This document shows, in pieces, positions 43,408 through 51,516 of a stretch of DNA of 64,000 bases. Origin of the DNA: Yoonia sp. R2331 (lineage in GTDB: Bacteria > Pseudomonadota > Alphaproteobacteria > Rhodobacterales > Rhodobacteraceae); the NCBI RefSeq assembly GCF_041103235.1, contig NZ_JBGCUN010000001.1, positions 124,001-188,000 of the forward strand, read 5' to 3'. Within the stretch, counting starts at the first letter, position 1; each line of letters begins with the position of its first letter. The position numbers and the translations under genes are program-made. Below the pieces are notes generated by a model that was given only the letters and a program-made list of their open reading frames with translations, was not told where the DNA came from and made no database searches.

Positions 43408-44520
43408 TCATTCCAGCGCAAACCATGCACCCGGGTCCACGGGACTTTGCCCGTCTCTGACCTCAAGATAAAGGGTCTGTGTGGCACCGGGACCCCCGGC
43501 GCCCGCCGTTTCAGTCAAAATCGCGTCAACTGTGGGCTGATCGCCGCCCATCAGGCCAAGGGGTGTGCCTTCGGGGATGACTTGGCCGGGGTCGCCGTAG
43601 ACCTCTGCCAGACCGGCAAAGACGAACAGAACGCCTGCCGCCGGTTCGGTAATCACCACGTTGCCATAGTCCAGAAGCGGGCCGCGAAACAGGATCGTGG
43701 CCGCCGTGGGCGAAGTGACAAGCGCGCGGGGGCGCGCGGCGAGGATCACACCGGGGCGGGTGATGCCTGCGGCATCGGGCGCGTTGAAGCGGCGCAAGAG
43801 CTGGCCCTGCACCGGCAGCGGCAGGTCGCCCGTGGCGGTTGCGGCGGCGGCGTTTTCGGTATCCGACAGGAAAGCGTCTGTCAGGGTCGAGGCGAATGCC
43901 TCGAGCGTTTCGGTGCTGGCCAGCAGCAGCGCTGTTTGCACCGGGTCGTCGGAAAACCGGCTGGGCAGGTCTGTGCGGTCGGAAATGGCAGCCGACAGGC
44001 GCGACCGCGCGTCTTGCGCGCCGCGCAACCCATCGGCCAGCGTGTCGACGGCGTTTTCCTGCAATGCATAAAGTGCGGCAAGCTCTTCCAGTTGGACGGC
44101 CAGCGCATCGGCCTTTTGCTGCAGCGCCGGTGTCACGTCTGCGGCGATCATGCCGCCGCGCGCGGTGCCCAAGGGGCCATTGGGGTGCAGCAGCAGCAGC
44201 GGCGCAGGCGCGCGGCCCATCGCTTGCAAGACACCCAGCAATTGCCCCACTTCGGCCTGTTGCGCCGCAAGCGCGCCTTCCAGCGTGCGCTGGTGGATTG
44301 CTGCGCGGCGCAACCCGTCCCGCATGGCGATCAGCCCGGCCTCATAGGCTTTGACGGTTTCGGTCAGGGCCGCGACCCGGTCGCGCTTTGTCTCTGCGGT
44401 GTCGAGCAGGGCCTGGGCAATTGACAGCCCGCTGGCCGCTGATTGCGCGGCCACGGCGGGGCTGTCTTGTGCTGCGGCAGCACCGGCCCAAAGGCCAAGG
44501 CAGAGGAGCAGCGCGCGCAT
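43408..44520 (-). CDS. murein hydrolase activator EnvC-like protein
   Basis: 370 residues: signal peptide (about 1-18), a long Ala/Leu-rich coiled-coil region with heptads, and a C-terminal LytM/M23-type domain (about 240-370) containing DYGNVVITEPAAGVLFVFAGL. The zinc-ligand motifs HxxxD and HxH of active LytM enzymes are absent, as in EnvC itself, so it should activate an amidase and not cut peptidoglycan. ATG overlaps the end of gpmI by one base. The adjoining CtpA may process this or a related protein. Confidence 0.85.
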   Translation of the reverse strand: MRALLLCLGLWAGAAAAQDSPAVAAQSAASGLSIAQALLDTAETKRDRVAALTETVKAYEAGLIAMRDGLRRAAIHQRTLEGALAAQQAEVGQLLGVLQAMGRAPAPLLLLHPNGPLGTARGGMIAADVTPALQQKADALAVQLEELAALYALQENAVDTLADGLRGAQDARSRLSAAISDRTDLPSRFSDDPVQTALLLASTETLEAFASTLTDAFLSDTENAAAATATGDLPLPVQGQLLRRFNAPDAAGITRPGVILAARPRALVTSPTAATILFRGPLLDYGNVVITEPAAGVLFVFAGLAEVYGDPGQVIPEGTPLGLMGGDQPTVDAILTETAGAGGPGATQTLYLEVRDGQSPVDPGAWFALE

Positions 44521-46034
44521 CAGTCGATCAGGCTCTGCCCGGTCATTTCGGATGGCTGGTCCAGCCCCATCAGTTGCAGCACCGTGGGGGCCAGATCAGC
44601 CAGACGGCCATTGTGCAGGCGCGCCCCGTCCGGCCCGCCGACCAGCACCACTGGCACCGGGTTGAGCGTATGGGCGGTGTGCGGCCCGCCGGTGTCAGGG
44701 TCCACCATAACCTCGCAATTGCCGTGATCGGCGGTGACGATCATCGCACCCCCCGCCTGTTCCAGCGCGTCCAGCGCGCGGCCAAGGCCCGCATCCACCG
44801 CCTCGCAGGCTTTGATCGCGGCGTCCAGATCGCCGGTGTGGCCGACCATATCAGGGTTGGCGAAATTGGTGACAATCAGGTCGTAACCCTCTGCGATGGC
44901 CTTTACGAAATGGTCTGACACTTCGCCTGCCGACATTTCTGGCTGCAGATCATAGGTCGCGACGGATGGCGATTTTGGCATATGCCGATCCTCGCCCGGC
45001 TCGGGCGTTTCCTGCCCGCCGTTCAGGAAGAACGTGACATGCGGGTATTTCTCGGTCTCGGCCAGTCGGAATTGCCGCAACCCCTTGGACGCGACCCATG
45101 CGCCGAGCGTGTTGACGATCTTTTCCTTGGGAAACACCGTCTGATACCAGGCGTCGTGCCGGTCGGAATAGGGCGACATTCCGATCCGGGCGGCGAGTTC
45201 CGGCAAGGCGCGCGGAAAGCCGTCAAAATCGGGGTTGGCAATCGCCTCAAGAATTTCGCGGGCCCGGTCAGAGCGGAAGTTCAGGCAGAACAGGCCGTCT
45301 TCGGGTTCAAACCCGGTGTAGCCTTCGATCACGGTGGCGGGGATGAATTCGTCGGTCTTGTCGGCGGCATAGGCGTCATCAATCGCCACGCGCGGGTCCT
45401 TGGCGGTTGCGCCTTCGCCCAACACGATGGCGTCATAGGCCGTCTTGACCCGGTCCCAGCGGTTGTCGCGGTCCATCGCAAAATAGCGGCCCGTGACGGT
45501 GGCGACCATCACGCCCTCGGGCAGCCATTTGAGCAGTTTGGCCATAAAATCATGGGCGGATTTCGGGGCCACATCGCGGCCATCGGTGATCGCATGGACC
45601 ACCACGGTGATCCCATGGCTGCGCAGCACATGGGCGGCGGCGACGATGTGGTGGATATGCCCGTGCACGCCGCCGTCAGAGACAACACCCATCAGATGCG
45701 CCCAGCCGCCGGTCTCTTTCAGCTTGGCCACGAAATCAAGGATCGCGGGCTTCTGCGCAAATGACCCATCCTCGATCGCCAGATCAATCTGTCCCAGATC
45801 CATCGCCACGACACGGCCCGCGCCGATGTTGGTATGCCCCACCTCGGAATTGCCCATTTGCCCCGAGGGCAGCCCGGCATCTGGCCCGTGCGTCAAAAGC
45901 TGCGCGTGGGGGCATTCCGCCCAGATCCGGTCAAAGTTGGGGGTCTGCGCCAATGCGGGGGCGTTTGCGGTGGTGTCGTCCCGCAGGCCCCAGCCGTCCA
46001 GAATACACAGGGCAACAGGTTTGGGTGTGGTCAT
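44520..46034 (-). CDS. gpmI: 2,3-bisphosphoglycerate-independent phosphoglycerate mutase
   Basis: 504 residues of the alkaline phosphatase superfamily. First metal site LCILDGWGLRDD, catalytic Ser in SGQMGNSEVGHTNIGAGR (about 58-75), later metal sites NFANPDMVGHTGD and TADHGNCE. It interconverts 3- and 2-phosphoglycerate in glycolysis and gluconeogenesis using Mn2+. Length is normal. It is in the envC-ctpA operon. Confidence 0.97.
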   Translation of the reverse strand: MTTPKPVALCILDGWGLRDDTTANAPALAQTPNFDRIWAECPHAQLLTHGPDAGLPSGQMGNSEVGHTNIGAGRVVAMDLGQIDLAIEDGSFAQKPAILDFVAKLKETGGWAHLMGVVSDGGVHGHIHHIVAAAHVLRSHGITVVVHAITDGRDVAPKSAHDFMAKLLKWLPEGVMVATVTGRYFAMDRDNRWDRVKTAYDAIVLGEGATAKDPRVAIDDAYAADKTDEFIPATVIEGYTGFEPEDGLFCLNFRSDRAREILEAIANPDFDGFPRALPELAARIGMSPYSDRHDAWYQTVFPKEKIVNTLGAWVASKGLRQFRLAETEKYPHVTFFLNGGQETPEPGEDRHMPKSPSVATYDLQPEMSAGEVSDHFVKAIAEGYDLIVTNFANPDMVGHTGDLDAAIKACEAVDAGLGRALDALEQAGGAMIVTADHGNCEVMVDPDTGGPHTAHTLNPVPVVLVGGPDGARLHNGRLADLAPTVLQLMGLDQPSEMTGQSLID

Positions 46035-46095
46035 GCTGAAATCTCCTTGGCCTTTGACCTAACGCAACCATCCGGTCAACAAAACCGCCCTTGGT

Positions 46096-46130
46096 CTTTC
46101 TTTTGAACATAAATATGCCCGCCGGAGGCG
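46096..46130 (-). repeat. GCCTCCGGCGGG-type intergenic repeat, copy 2
   Basis: On the minus strand GCCTCCGGCGGGCATATTTA followed by TGTTCAAAAGAAAG. Lies directly after the rlmH stop codon and before gpmI. Same family and same position relative to an upstream stop codon as the copy at 33928-33960. Confidence 0.55.
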
Positions 46131-46132
46131 TC

Positions 46133-46603
46133 CTACGCCCGATGATAGGGTGATCCGGCCAGAATAGAGGCGGCCCGGTAAAGTTGTTCGGCCAGCATCA
46201 CCCGCACCAGCATATGCGGCCAGACCATCGCACCAAAGGACAGCGCGAAATCGGCGCGGGCCCGCAAGGCAGGGTCGATCCCGTCGGCGCCGCCGATCAC
46301 AAAGGCCAGATCGCTGACCCCCTGATCGCGCCAGCTGCCCAGTTTGTCGGCAAAGGCGGGTGAGGTCATCACCTTGCCGCGTTCGTCCAGCACACAGACC
46401 GTAGCACCTTTGGGCAGGGCTCGGCCCAGCAGCGTGGCTTCTGCCGCCATGCCGCCGCCTTTCTTGTCCTCAACCTCGGACAGGGACAGCGGGCCAAGCG
46501 CCAGCGCCCGGCCCGTGCGGTCAAATCGGGTTTGGTAGTCGTCAAAAAGCGCAGCCTCGGGCCCGCCGCGCAGGCGGCCCACTGCACAGAGATGCACGCG
46601 CAT
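46133..46603 (-). CDS. rlmH: 23S rRNA (pseudouridine1915-N3)-methyltransferase RlmH
   Basis: 156 residues with the SPOUT methyltransferase features: VCVLDERGKVMTSPAFA, LAFVIGGADGIDP with the SAM-binding glycine loop, and LSFGAMVWPHMLVRVMLAEQ with the knot and the ending YHRA/PYHR. It methylates pseudouridine 1915 in helix 69 of 23S rRNA. The ATG overlaps the rsfS stop (ATGA). The ORF could extend to 46642 but that start would sit inside rsfS. Confidence 0.97.
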   Translation of the reverse strand: MRVHLCAVGRLRGGPEAALFDDYQTRFDRTGRALALGPLSLSEVEDKKGGGMAAEATLLGRALPKGATVCVLDERGKVMTSPAFADKLGSWRDQGVSDLAFVIGGADGIDPALRARADFALSFGAMVWPHMLVRVMLAEQLYRAASILAGSPYHRA

Positions 46604-46968
46604 CAGGTTGCCTGTTGCGCGCCTGCGGCCCCCGGGACCCACATCTTTTCAAGCTGATAGAACTCGCGCACTTCGGGGCGGAAGATGTGGACGATCACGT
46701 CGCCGGTGTCGATCAGCACCCAATCGCCGGTGTCTTTGCCCTCGACCTTGGAAATCACGCCAAAGGTCTGTTTGACACGGTCGACCAGCTTTTCGGCCAT
46801 CGACGAGACTTGCCGGGTCGAGCGGCCCGAAGCGATGACCATATAGTCACCCATTTCGGATTTACCGCGCAGATCGGCTTGCACCACATCCTCGGCCTTG
46901 TCGTCGTCCAGCGATTTCAGGATGGCAGCCAACAGCTTTTCGCTGGTGGGCGTTTGCACAGCACTCAT
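46603..46968 (-). CDS. rsfS: ribosomal silencing factor RsfS
   Basis: 121 residues with the Oligomerisation/RsfS pattern: KAEDVVQADLRGKSEMGDYMVIASGRS, then WVLIDTGDVIVHIFRPEVREFYQLEKMW. It binds L14 and keeps 50S from joining 30S during starvation. ATG at 46968 fits the family length. An in-frame TTG at 47034 would add 22 residues and lacks its own ribosome-binding site; instead a 19-codon ORF with a strong site ends on the ATG of rsfS. rlmH follows with an ATGA overlap. Confidence 0.9.
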   Translation of the reverse strand: MSAVQTPTSEKLLAAILKSLDDDKAEDVVQADLRGKSEMGDYMVIASGRSTRQVSSMAEKLVDRVKQTFGVISKVEGKDTGDWVLIDTGDVIVHIFRPEVREFYQLEKMWVPGAAGAQQAT

Positions 46969-47024
46969 TGCAGCGGCCGTGCGTTTGGCAGATGGGTCTG
47001 CCGTTGTGGATAAAGACAGTGCAT
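46965..47024 (-). CDS. 19-codon leader ORF coupled to rsfS
   Basis: ATG at 47024 has GGAGGACA directly before it, the best ribosome-binding site in this stretch. The peptide is MHCLYPQRQTHLPNARPLQ. Its TGA stop overlaps the rsfS ATG as ATGA. Translation of the leader could re-start on rsfS. Alternatively the same GGAGG lies inside a TTG-started, N-terminally extended rsfS. Confidence 0.4.
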   Translation of the reverse strand: MHCLYPQRQTHLPNARPLQ

Positions 47025-47132
47025 TGTCCTCCAAAGATAGCGCCGGCCCATGCCCCGGCGCGAGGCATGGGTCAAACTTAACAAGCCCTTCGTGTCATTT
47101 CAATGAAGACGGTGGGGTGACGTGGGGCGTCG

Positions 47133-47669
47133 TCAGCAAGGGGGCATGGCTGCGATGTCAGAGGCGCTTGCCACCTCGGACAGGGGTGCGCCGGTGATCA
47201 GTGGCAAAAGCGGGCCGCCCGCCGTCAGCCGGATCGCGATGTCGGTCGTGGCATCAGGGGCCGGGCCATCGCCGGTGCGACAAAAGCTGATGTCGAATGA
47301 CATGCTGCCATTGCTGGCGTCGGGGTCGGTTTCTTCCCAGGAAAGGGCCTGTGCCTGAAAAGCACGCAGTTTCGCGTGATCAGAGGGGGCCACGTTGTAC
47401 AGACGGGTTTGCCCGCCGCTTTCGGCCAGAACGATGCGGTCTTGCAGGGTTTCGCCGGTTGTCTGGTTCTGGGCTGTCATTACCATGCGCGCCGCACCGG
47501 GCGGGATTGAAACACCATCCGGCAAGCGGATCGCCACGGCAAGGTCAGCCGGATCAACCTTGAGCGGTGAGACGGCAGACAGCCGTGCGGCGGTCAGCGG
47601 GTTGACGCTGCCGCAGCCTTGTAGGGCAAGGCCCAAGAGGATGAAGGCGCTGAGGATCAGGGAACGCAT
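47133..47669 (-). CDS. hypothetical lipoprotein
   Basis: 178 residues with a lipoprotein signal (lipobox LQGC, Cys18) and a mature part of beta-rich, neutral sequence with two further Cys near the end. ATG at 47669 has AAAGGAG 8 bases upstream; the six codons before it in the ORF are not needed. I recognise no family. It is divergent from the DUF2975/XRE pair across an AT-rich gap. Confidence 0.7.
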   Translation of the reverse strand: MRSLILSAFILLGLALQGCGSVNPLTAARLSAVSPLKVDPADLAVAIRLPDGVSIPPGAARMVMTAQNQTTGETLQDRIVLAESGGQTRLYNVAPSDHAKLRAFQAQALSWEETDPDASNGSMSFDISFCRTGDGPAPDATTDIAIRLTAGGPLLPLITGAPLSEVASASDIAAMPPC

Positions 47670-47692
47670 GAGAATCTCCTTTGACATCTAAT

Positions 47693-47713
47693 TTTTATTG
47701 TTTTACGATAAAA
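47693..47713. promoter_or_regulatory. inverted-repeat operator upstream of DUF2975/XRE pair
   Basis: TTTTATTG-TTTTA-CGATAAAA: 8-base arms with one mismatch in an AT-rich gap. It lies 27 bases before the DUF2975 ATG and 23 bases from the divergent lipoprotein start, and is a likely site for the small XRE regulator encoded two genes on. Confidence 0.45.
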
Positions 47714-47739
47714 GATAGAAATGAAAAGGTGAAAATTAC

Positions 47740-48270
47740 ATGACAAATGAATCCATTCCACGCCTGGCGGCGGTCCTGGCCTGGTTGTGTCTGGCCGCGA
47801 TGGTGGTCTTGCCCGTCGGGATCGCATTGGCGTTGATCCTGATGCCCGTTACGGCGGAACTGCTTGCGACGACGTCCGGCCTGCCCGTCGCGCCAGAGGT
47901 CAGCACGGCACAACTTTGGGCGTCGGTGGCCGTGGGCCTGTTGCCGGTCGCGGTGCTGATCTGGACGTTTCGGCAGATGCAGCTTTTGTTTGCGGCCTTT
48001 GCCAAAGGGGCGGCGCTGACGGCAGGATCGGCCGCGCGGATCAGGCGGATCGGGCAGGGATTTTTGGTGCTGGCACTGGTGCCGCTGGTGGTGCAGCCCG
48101 CGCAATCGGTCCTGCTGAGCTGGAACGCCGCACCCGGCGCGCGGCAGGTCAGCATCGGGCTGAGCAGTGACATGCTGGGCTTTGCCTTTGTGTCGGGCCT
48201 CTTGGTGCTGATCGGCTGGGCGATGGGGCAGGCCGCGCATGCGGCCGAAGAAAACCGGGCGTTTGTGTGA
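47740..48270 (+). CDS. DUF2975-like membrane protein
   Basis: 176 residues with four predicted helices (about 10-36, 65-85, 105-130, 145-165), matching the DUF2975 pattern. No function is known for the family; members are usually coupled to a small XRE regulator, as here (TGATG overlap). The upstream DNA is unusually AT-rich for this genome. Context suggests a self-contained accessory module. Confidence 0.75.
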   Translation: MTNESIPRLAAVLAWLCLAAMVVLPVGIALALILMPVTAELLATTSGLPVAPEVSTAQLWASVAVGLLPVAVLIWTFRQMQLLFAAFAKGAALTAGSAARIRRIGQGFLVLALVPLVVQPAQSVLLSWNAAPGARQVSIGLSSDMLGFAFVSGLLVLIGWAMGQAAHAAEENRAFV

Positions 48271-48473
48271 TGCAGATCGTGGTGCGGCTGGATGTGATGC
48301 TGGCGACGCGCAAGATGAAGTCGCGTGATCTGGCGGCCGCCGTCGGGATCACAGAACAGAACATCAGCCTGCTGAAGTCAGGCAAGGTCAAAGGCATCCG
48401 GTTCGAGACATTGGCGAAGATTTGCGAGGTGCTGGAGTGCCAGCCCGGTGATCTGCTGGAGGCGGCTCCTTAG
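48270..48473 (+). CDS. small XRE-type transcriptional regulator
   Basis: A 67-residue protein that is nearly all helix-turn-helix: MKSRDLAAAVGITEQNISLL and RFETLAKICEVLECQPGDLL. This is the YozG-like type that accompanies DUF2975 proteins. The ATG overlaps the DUF2975 stop; a GTG one codon before is also possible. Its stop codon overlaps that of the truncated metallo-hydrolase on the other strand. Confidence 0.88.
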   Translation: MQIVVRLDVMLATRKMKSRDLAAAVGITEQNISLLKSGKVKGIRFETLAKICEVLECQPGDLLEAAP

Positions 48474-48727
48474 GGGGGCCACCCATCCGCGTGACACCAG
48501 AGCGGGATCGCGTGGTCGGCGCAGATGCGGTGGCTGGCGCCTTGATGGTCGGGGTGGGCGTGGGTCAGCACATGGGCGCGAAGTGGCGTGTCGCGCAGAA
48601 CCCGCAAGAGCTTGCGCCCTGACACCTTCAGCCCGGCATCCACCAGAACATCATCCACAAGATAGCAATTGATGGTCTGAAACGGCGTGACGGGGATCTG
48701 ATGCACCCCATCGGCGATCTTAATCAC
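48470..48727 (-). pseudogene. truncated metallo-beta-lactamase-fold hydrolase
   Basis: 85 codons from GTG 48727 encode only the start of an MBL-fold enzyme: FQTINCYLVDDVLVDAGLK and the metal motif THAHPDHQGASH. Family members are 200 or more residues; here the frame stops right after PLWCHADGWPP, losing the later His and Asp metal ligands. The break is at the end of the small XRE gene. It overlaps the MscS gene by 8 bases (GTGATTAA), so it was once expressed with it. Confidence 0.75.
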
Positions 48728-50099
48728 TTGGAAGCGTCCTTGCTTGCACCTCGGACCCTGCCAGCACTTTGACCTCGCGCTGCGGGAAGGGGATCGAAAT
48801 GCCGTGGTCGGCAAAGGCGTCCCACAGGGCCAGATAGACATTGCCACGAATGTTTGTCAGCCCGCCGGTGGGATCGGAAATCCAGAACCGCAGAATGTAG
48901 TCGACTGAACTGTCACCGAAGCCGACGATATGGCAGACCGTTGGCCGGGTCGATAGCACCCGATCCACGCTTTGTGCCGCTTCAATCGCGATGCGGCGCA
49001 CCTCGTGCGGGTTGTCGTGATAGGCGGTGCCAAAGTGGATATCGAGCCGTACGAAGTCATTGGAATGCGACCAGTTGACCACCTGTCCGGTGATCAGATC
49101 CTCGTTCGGGATCAGGTATTCGCGCCCGTCGCGGGTGGTGATCGAGACATAGCGCGCGCCAAGGCTGTTGATCCAGCCGAAGGTGTCCCCAAGGCTGATG
49201 ACGTCGCCGGGTTTGATCGACTTGTCGAGCAGGATGATGACGCCCGACACAAGGTTGGACACCACCTTTTGCAGGCCAAAGCCAAGGCCCACACCAATCG
49301 CACCGGACAGCACAGCAAGCCCGGTCAGGTCGATCCCGATTGCCTTGAGGCCCAGAAAGAACGCAGCACCATAAAGCGTGATTTGCAGCGCCTTGACCGC
49401 CAGCACCTGCATCGAGGGGCTGATGTCCTTGTTGTCCCTGATCCGGCTGGTCGCGGTACGCGATAGAAACCGCGCGGCCATGAACAGCACACCAATGATC
49501 AAAAGCGCCTGCAGGATCAGCCAAAGCGAGATGCGCATCGCCCCGATTTCAAGCGCGACGGAATCAAGCAGCGCCTCAAACTCGCCCGTCAGGTTGAGGA
49601 TGCGCAGGGTGATCCACGTCCACGCGCCGTACCGCACGATGGCGCGCAGAAAATTGTTGCCAATCAACCGGGTGGTAAAGGCCACGATCAGCCAGGCCAG
49701 TGCCAGATTGGCGGCGATGCCGACAAGATAGCTGCGACTGGGCCATGTGATCTCGCGCATGATCAACAGGGTGATCCAGATCAACGCCACAAAGAAGATC
49801 GCGCGCAGGCGTTTGTGGATCACCACCATCCAGCGGATGCGCCATTTGGGCCAGCCTTCGCGGCTGCGCATCCAGCTATGCAGGCGCGGTGCAAAAACCG
49901 TGCGTAGCAGGTGGGCTGCAATGAACAACCCCACGATGATGCCCAACTGATAAGCGTTCCACGGCCGGAAGAGTGAGTTCAGAAAGGTATCGGCCTGCTG
50001 GAACAACGCACTGCCAACGTTAAGAATTTCCTCAATCGGGGCGTCTTCGGGCAAAGCCTCGACCAGATCGTCGGTAAGTGTCGTGGTGTGTTCTGCCAT
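48720..50099 (-). CDS. MscS-family mechanosensitive channel
   Basis: 459 residues with five to six membrane helices and the conserved MscS core: the pore helix region GLAVLSGAIGVGLGFGLQKV and the beta domain SGVIILLDKSIKPGDVISLG, GWINSLGARYVSI and REYLIPNE. It should act as an emergency valve on hypo-osmotic shock. Larger than E. coli MscS (286) because of a long N-terminal membrane region. Confidence 0.92.
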   Translation of the reverse strand: MAEHTTTLTDDLVEALPEDAPIEEILNVGSALFQQADTFLNSLFRPWNAYQLGIIVGLFIAAHLLRTVFAPRLHSWMRSREGWPKWRIRWMVVIHKRLRAIFFVALIWITLLIMREITWPSRSYLVGIAANLALAWLIVAFTTRLIGNNFLRAIVRYGAWTWITLRILNLTGEFEALLDSVALEIGAMRISLWLILQALLIIGVLFMAARFLSRTATSRIRDNKDISPSMQVLAVKALQITLYGAAFFLGLKAIGIDLTGLAVLSGAIGVGLGFGLQKVVSNLVSGVIILLDKSIKPGDVISLGDTFGWINSLGARYVSITTRDGREYLIPNEDLITGQVVNWSHSNDFVRLDIHFGTAYHDNPHEVRRIAIEAAQSVDRVLSTRPTVCHIVGFGDSSVDYILRFWISDPTGGLTNIRGNVYLALWDAFADHGISIPFPQREVKVLAGSEVQARTLPSD

Positions 50100-50208
50100 G
50101 GCCCGCCCTGCTTTGCCACGTACCGTGGCACAGGCGGGGCCGGGCGATCAAGTTCTCGCCGGGTGTATCGCAGTGGTGGTGGGGTGGTGAGGTGTCCGCG
50201 CGCGGCGC

Positions 50209-50601
50209 TTAGGACACCCAATCCTCTGCCGAGAAATACACGGTTTGTGACAGGTCTTCGCTGCGCGGCATGCCGTCAAACTGCGGCAGGCGCGCTGCGG
50301 CGTCATTCTGGGCCGCGTCGGACATGTAGTAGGCCACCCAGTCGGAAACGCTGGTGCCGTCGCCGGGTGTGGCGGCAAAGACAAAGGCGTCGGCTGCGGT
50401 TGTCGTCCGGGCAGCGTCTTGTTCCAGCGGGAAGGTAAAGCTGGTGTCTTGCGCGGGCTGCACATCGCGGAGTTCTGACGCGCCAGAGCTGACGACCGCC
50501 GCCATATATGCGGTGCCGATTTCGACCGCCGTGGGCGGCAGTTCTTCCTTGAGCCGGTCAATGTCGCTGCCTCTGAGACGTCCACCGCAAAAACTACACA
50601 T
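50209..50601 (-). CDS. hypothetical protein with N-terminal CxxC
   Basis: 130 residues starting MCSFCGGRLRGSDIDRLKEE, then a neutral domain of mixed secondary structure ending AEDWVS. ATG at 50601 has GGAG 6 bases upstream; the ORF's earlier ATG at 50613 lacks one. I recognise no family. A CxxC at the very start could bind a metal or lipid. Surrounded by non-coding gaps on both sides (108 and 230 bp), so it appears to be a single-gene unit. Confidence 0.55.
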   Translation of the reverse strand: MCSFCGGRLRGSDIDRLKEELPPTAVEIGTAYMAAVVSSGASELRDVQPAQDTSFTFPLEQDAARTTTAADAFVFAATPGDGTSVSDWVAYYMSDAAQNDAAARLPQFDGMPRSEDLSQTVYFSAEDWVS

Positions 50602-50831
50602 CGCATTCTCCATCGTGCGGGGCGCGCACCATCGGGGGATAGTGGCGCGTTGCAGAAAATTTAACAGGGGTCATAGGCATAGAAAATGGCAGTTTTTTGG
50701 CAGAGGTCGGGGTGTGGCATCGTGGTTGCCACTGTTCAGGTTTCACCAAATCACTGTTAAGATTTCGTTGCTGCAGGTTTTGGGGCAGGTGTGTGCGGAC
50801 ACCGGGGTCACATGGAACCTGTGAGGCAGGG

Positions 50832-51458
50832 TCAGTTGCCACTGAGCGTCAGCGCCACCTCATTCCGGCGGTTCCACGGTAAGGTCATCGGGTCATCATA
50901 ATAGTAGAACGCCGCCGGGCCGCTGACCGCGATCCTGTTTTGCGCCAGCGTGTCGCGCAGGGTTGTCTCTGCCCGCGCGAGCGCCGCCGTGGTCGCGCGC
51001 CCGCTGAAACGCAGCACGGCACGTTGTTCCGGCTGGGTTTGCACAAAGCGGATCGCGGGGGTGTTGGGGCGCGGCAGGCTGTCGATGGTCCAGTCGCGCG
51101 GCATCATGAAGCTGACCACCCATTGATCCCCCGATCCTGATTGCGCAACGGGCGATGTCATGTCGATGGTCTGGCTTTGCGCCACGGGCGAGGTCATCGC
51201 CACGCTGGCCTGTGCAGTGTTGCCGCCAAAGATATAGCCTGCCAGCACCCGAAAGCCTGCGTTCAGCGCAGCGCTGCGGTCGCCCTGCACGGTGACCTCT
51301 GCCAGGATATGCGGCGCGTAGCTGCGCAGCTCAACCGCGTTCAGAACCGCGTCGACCTGATAAGGCGGCGATTGGTATTTGCCGTAGGTGTCTGCCACCG
51401 CCGCAAGCGGCGTGGCAGCGATGGCAGCCCCAAAGGCCGCGCGTTTGAAGAGTGACAA
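50832..51458 (-). CDS. SOUL-family heme-binding protein
   Basis: 208 residues with a signal peptide (about 1-22) and the SOUL/HBP fold: YQVDAVLNAVELRSYAPHILAEV-type strand (first 20 residues not shown fully), RVLAGYIFGGN, ISMTSPV-like VAMTSPVAQ and FMMPRDW. SOUL proteins bind heme or other tetrapyrroles; here the protein is predicted to be periplasmic. Single gene. Confidence 0.88.
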   Translation of the reverse strand: MSLFKRAAFGAAIAATPLAAVADTYGKYQSPPYQVDAVLNAVELRSYAPHILAEVTVQGDRSAALNAGFRVLAGYIFGGNTAQASVAMTSPVAQSQTIDMTSPVAQSGSGDQWVVSFMMPRDWTIDSLPRPNTPAIRFVQTQPEQRAVLRFSGRATTAALARAETTLRDTLAQNRIAVSGPAAFYYYDDPMTLPWNRRNEVALTLSGN

Positions 51459-51516
51459 CTGTCCGGTCTCCTTTGCTGTTTTTACGCAGCAAACATGCGA
51501 TCGGATGACTGGCCGG

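Noticed and set aside
43408-44520. Active LytM endopeptidase
   Set aside because: The zinc-binding histidines are missing, so the protein is better described as an EnvC-like activator.
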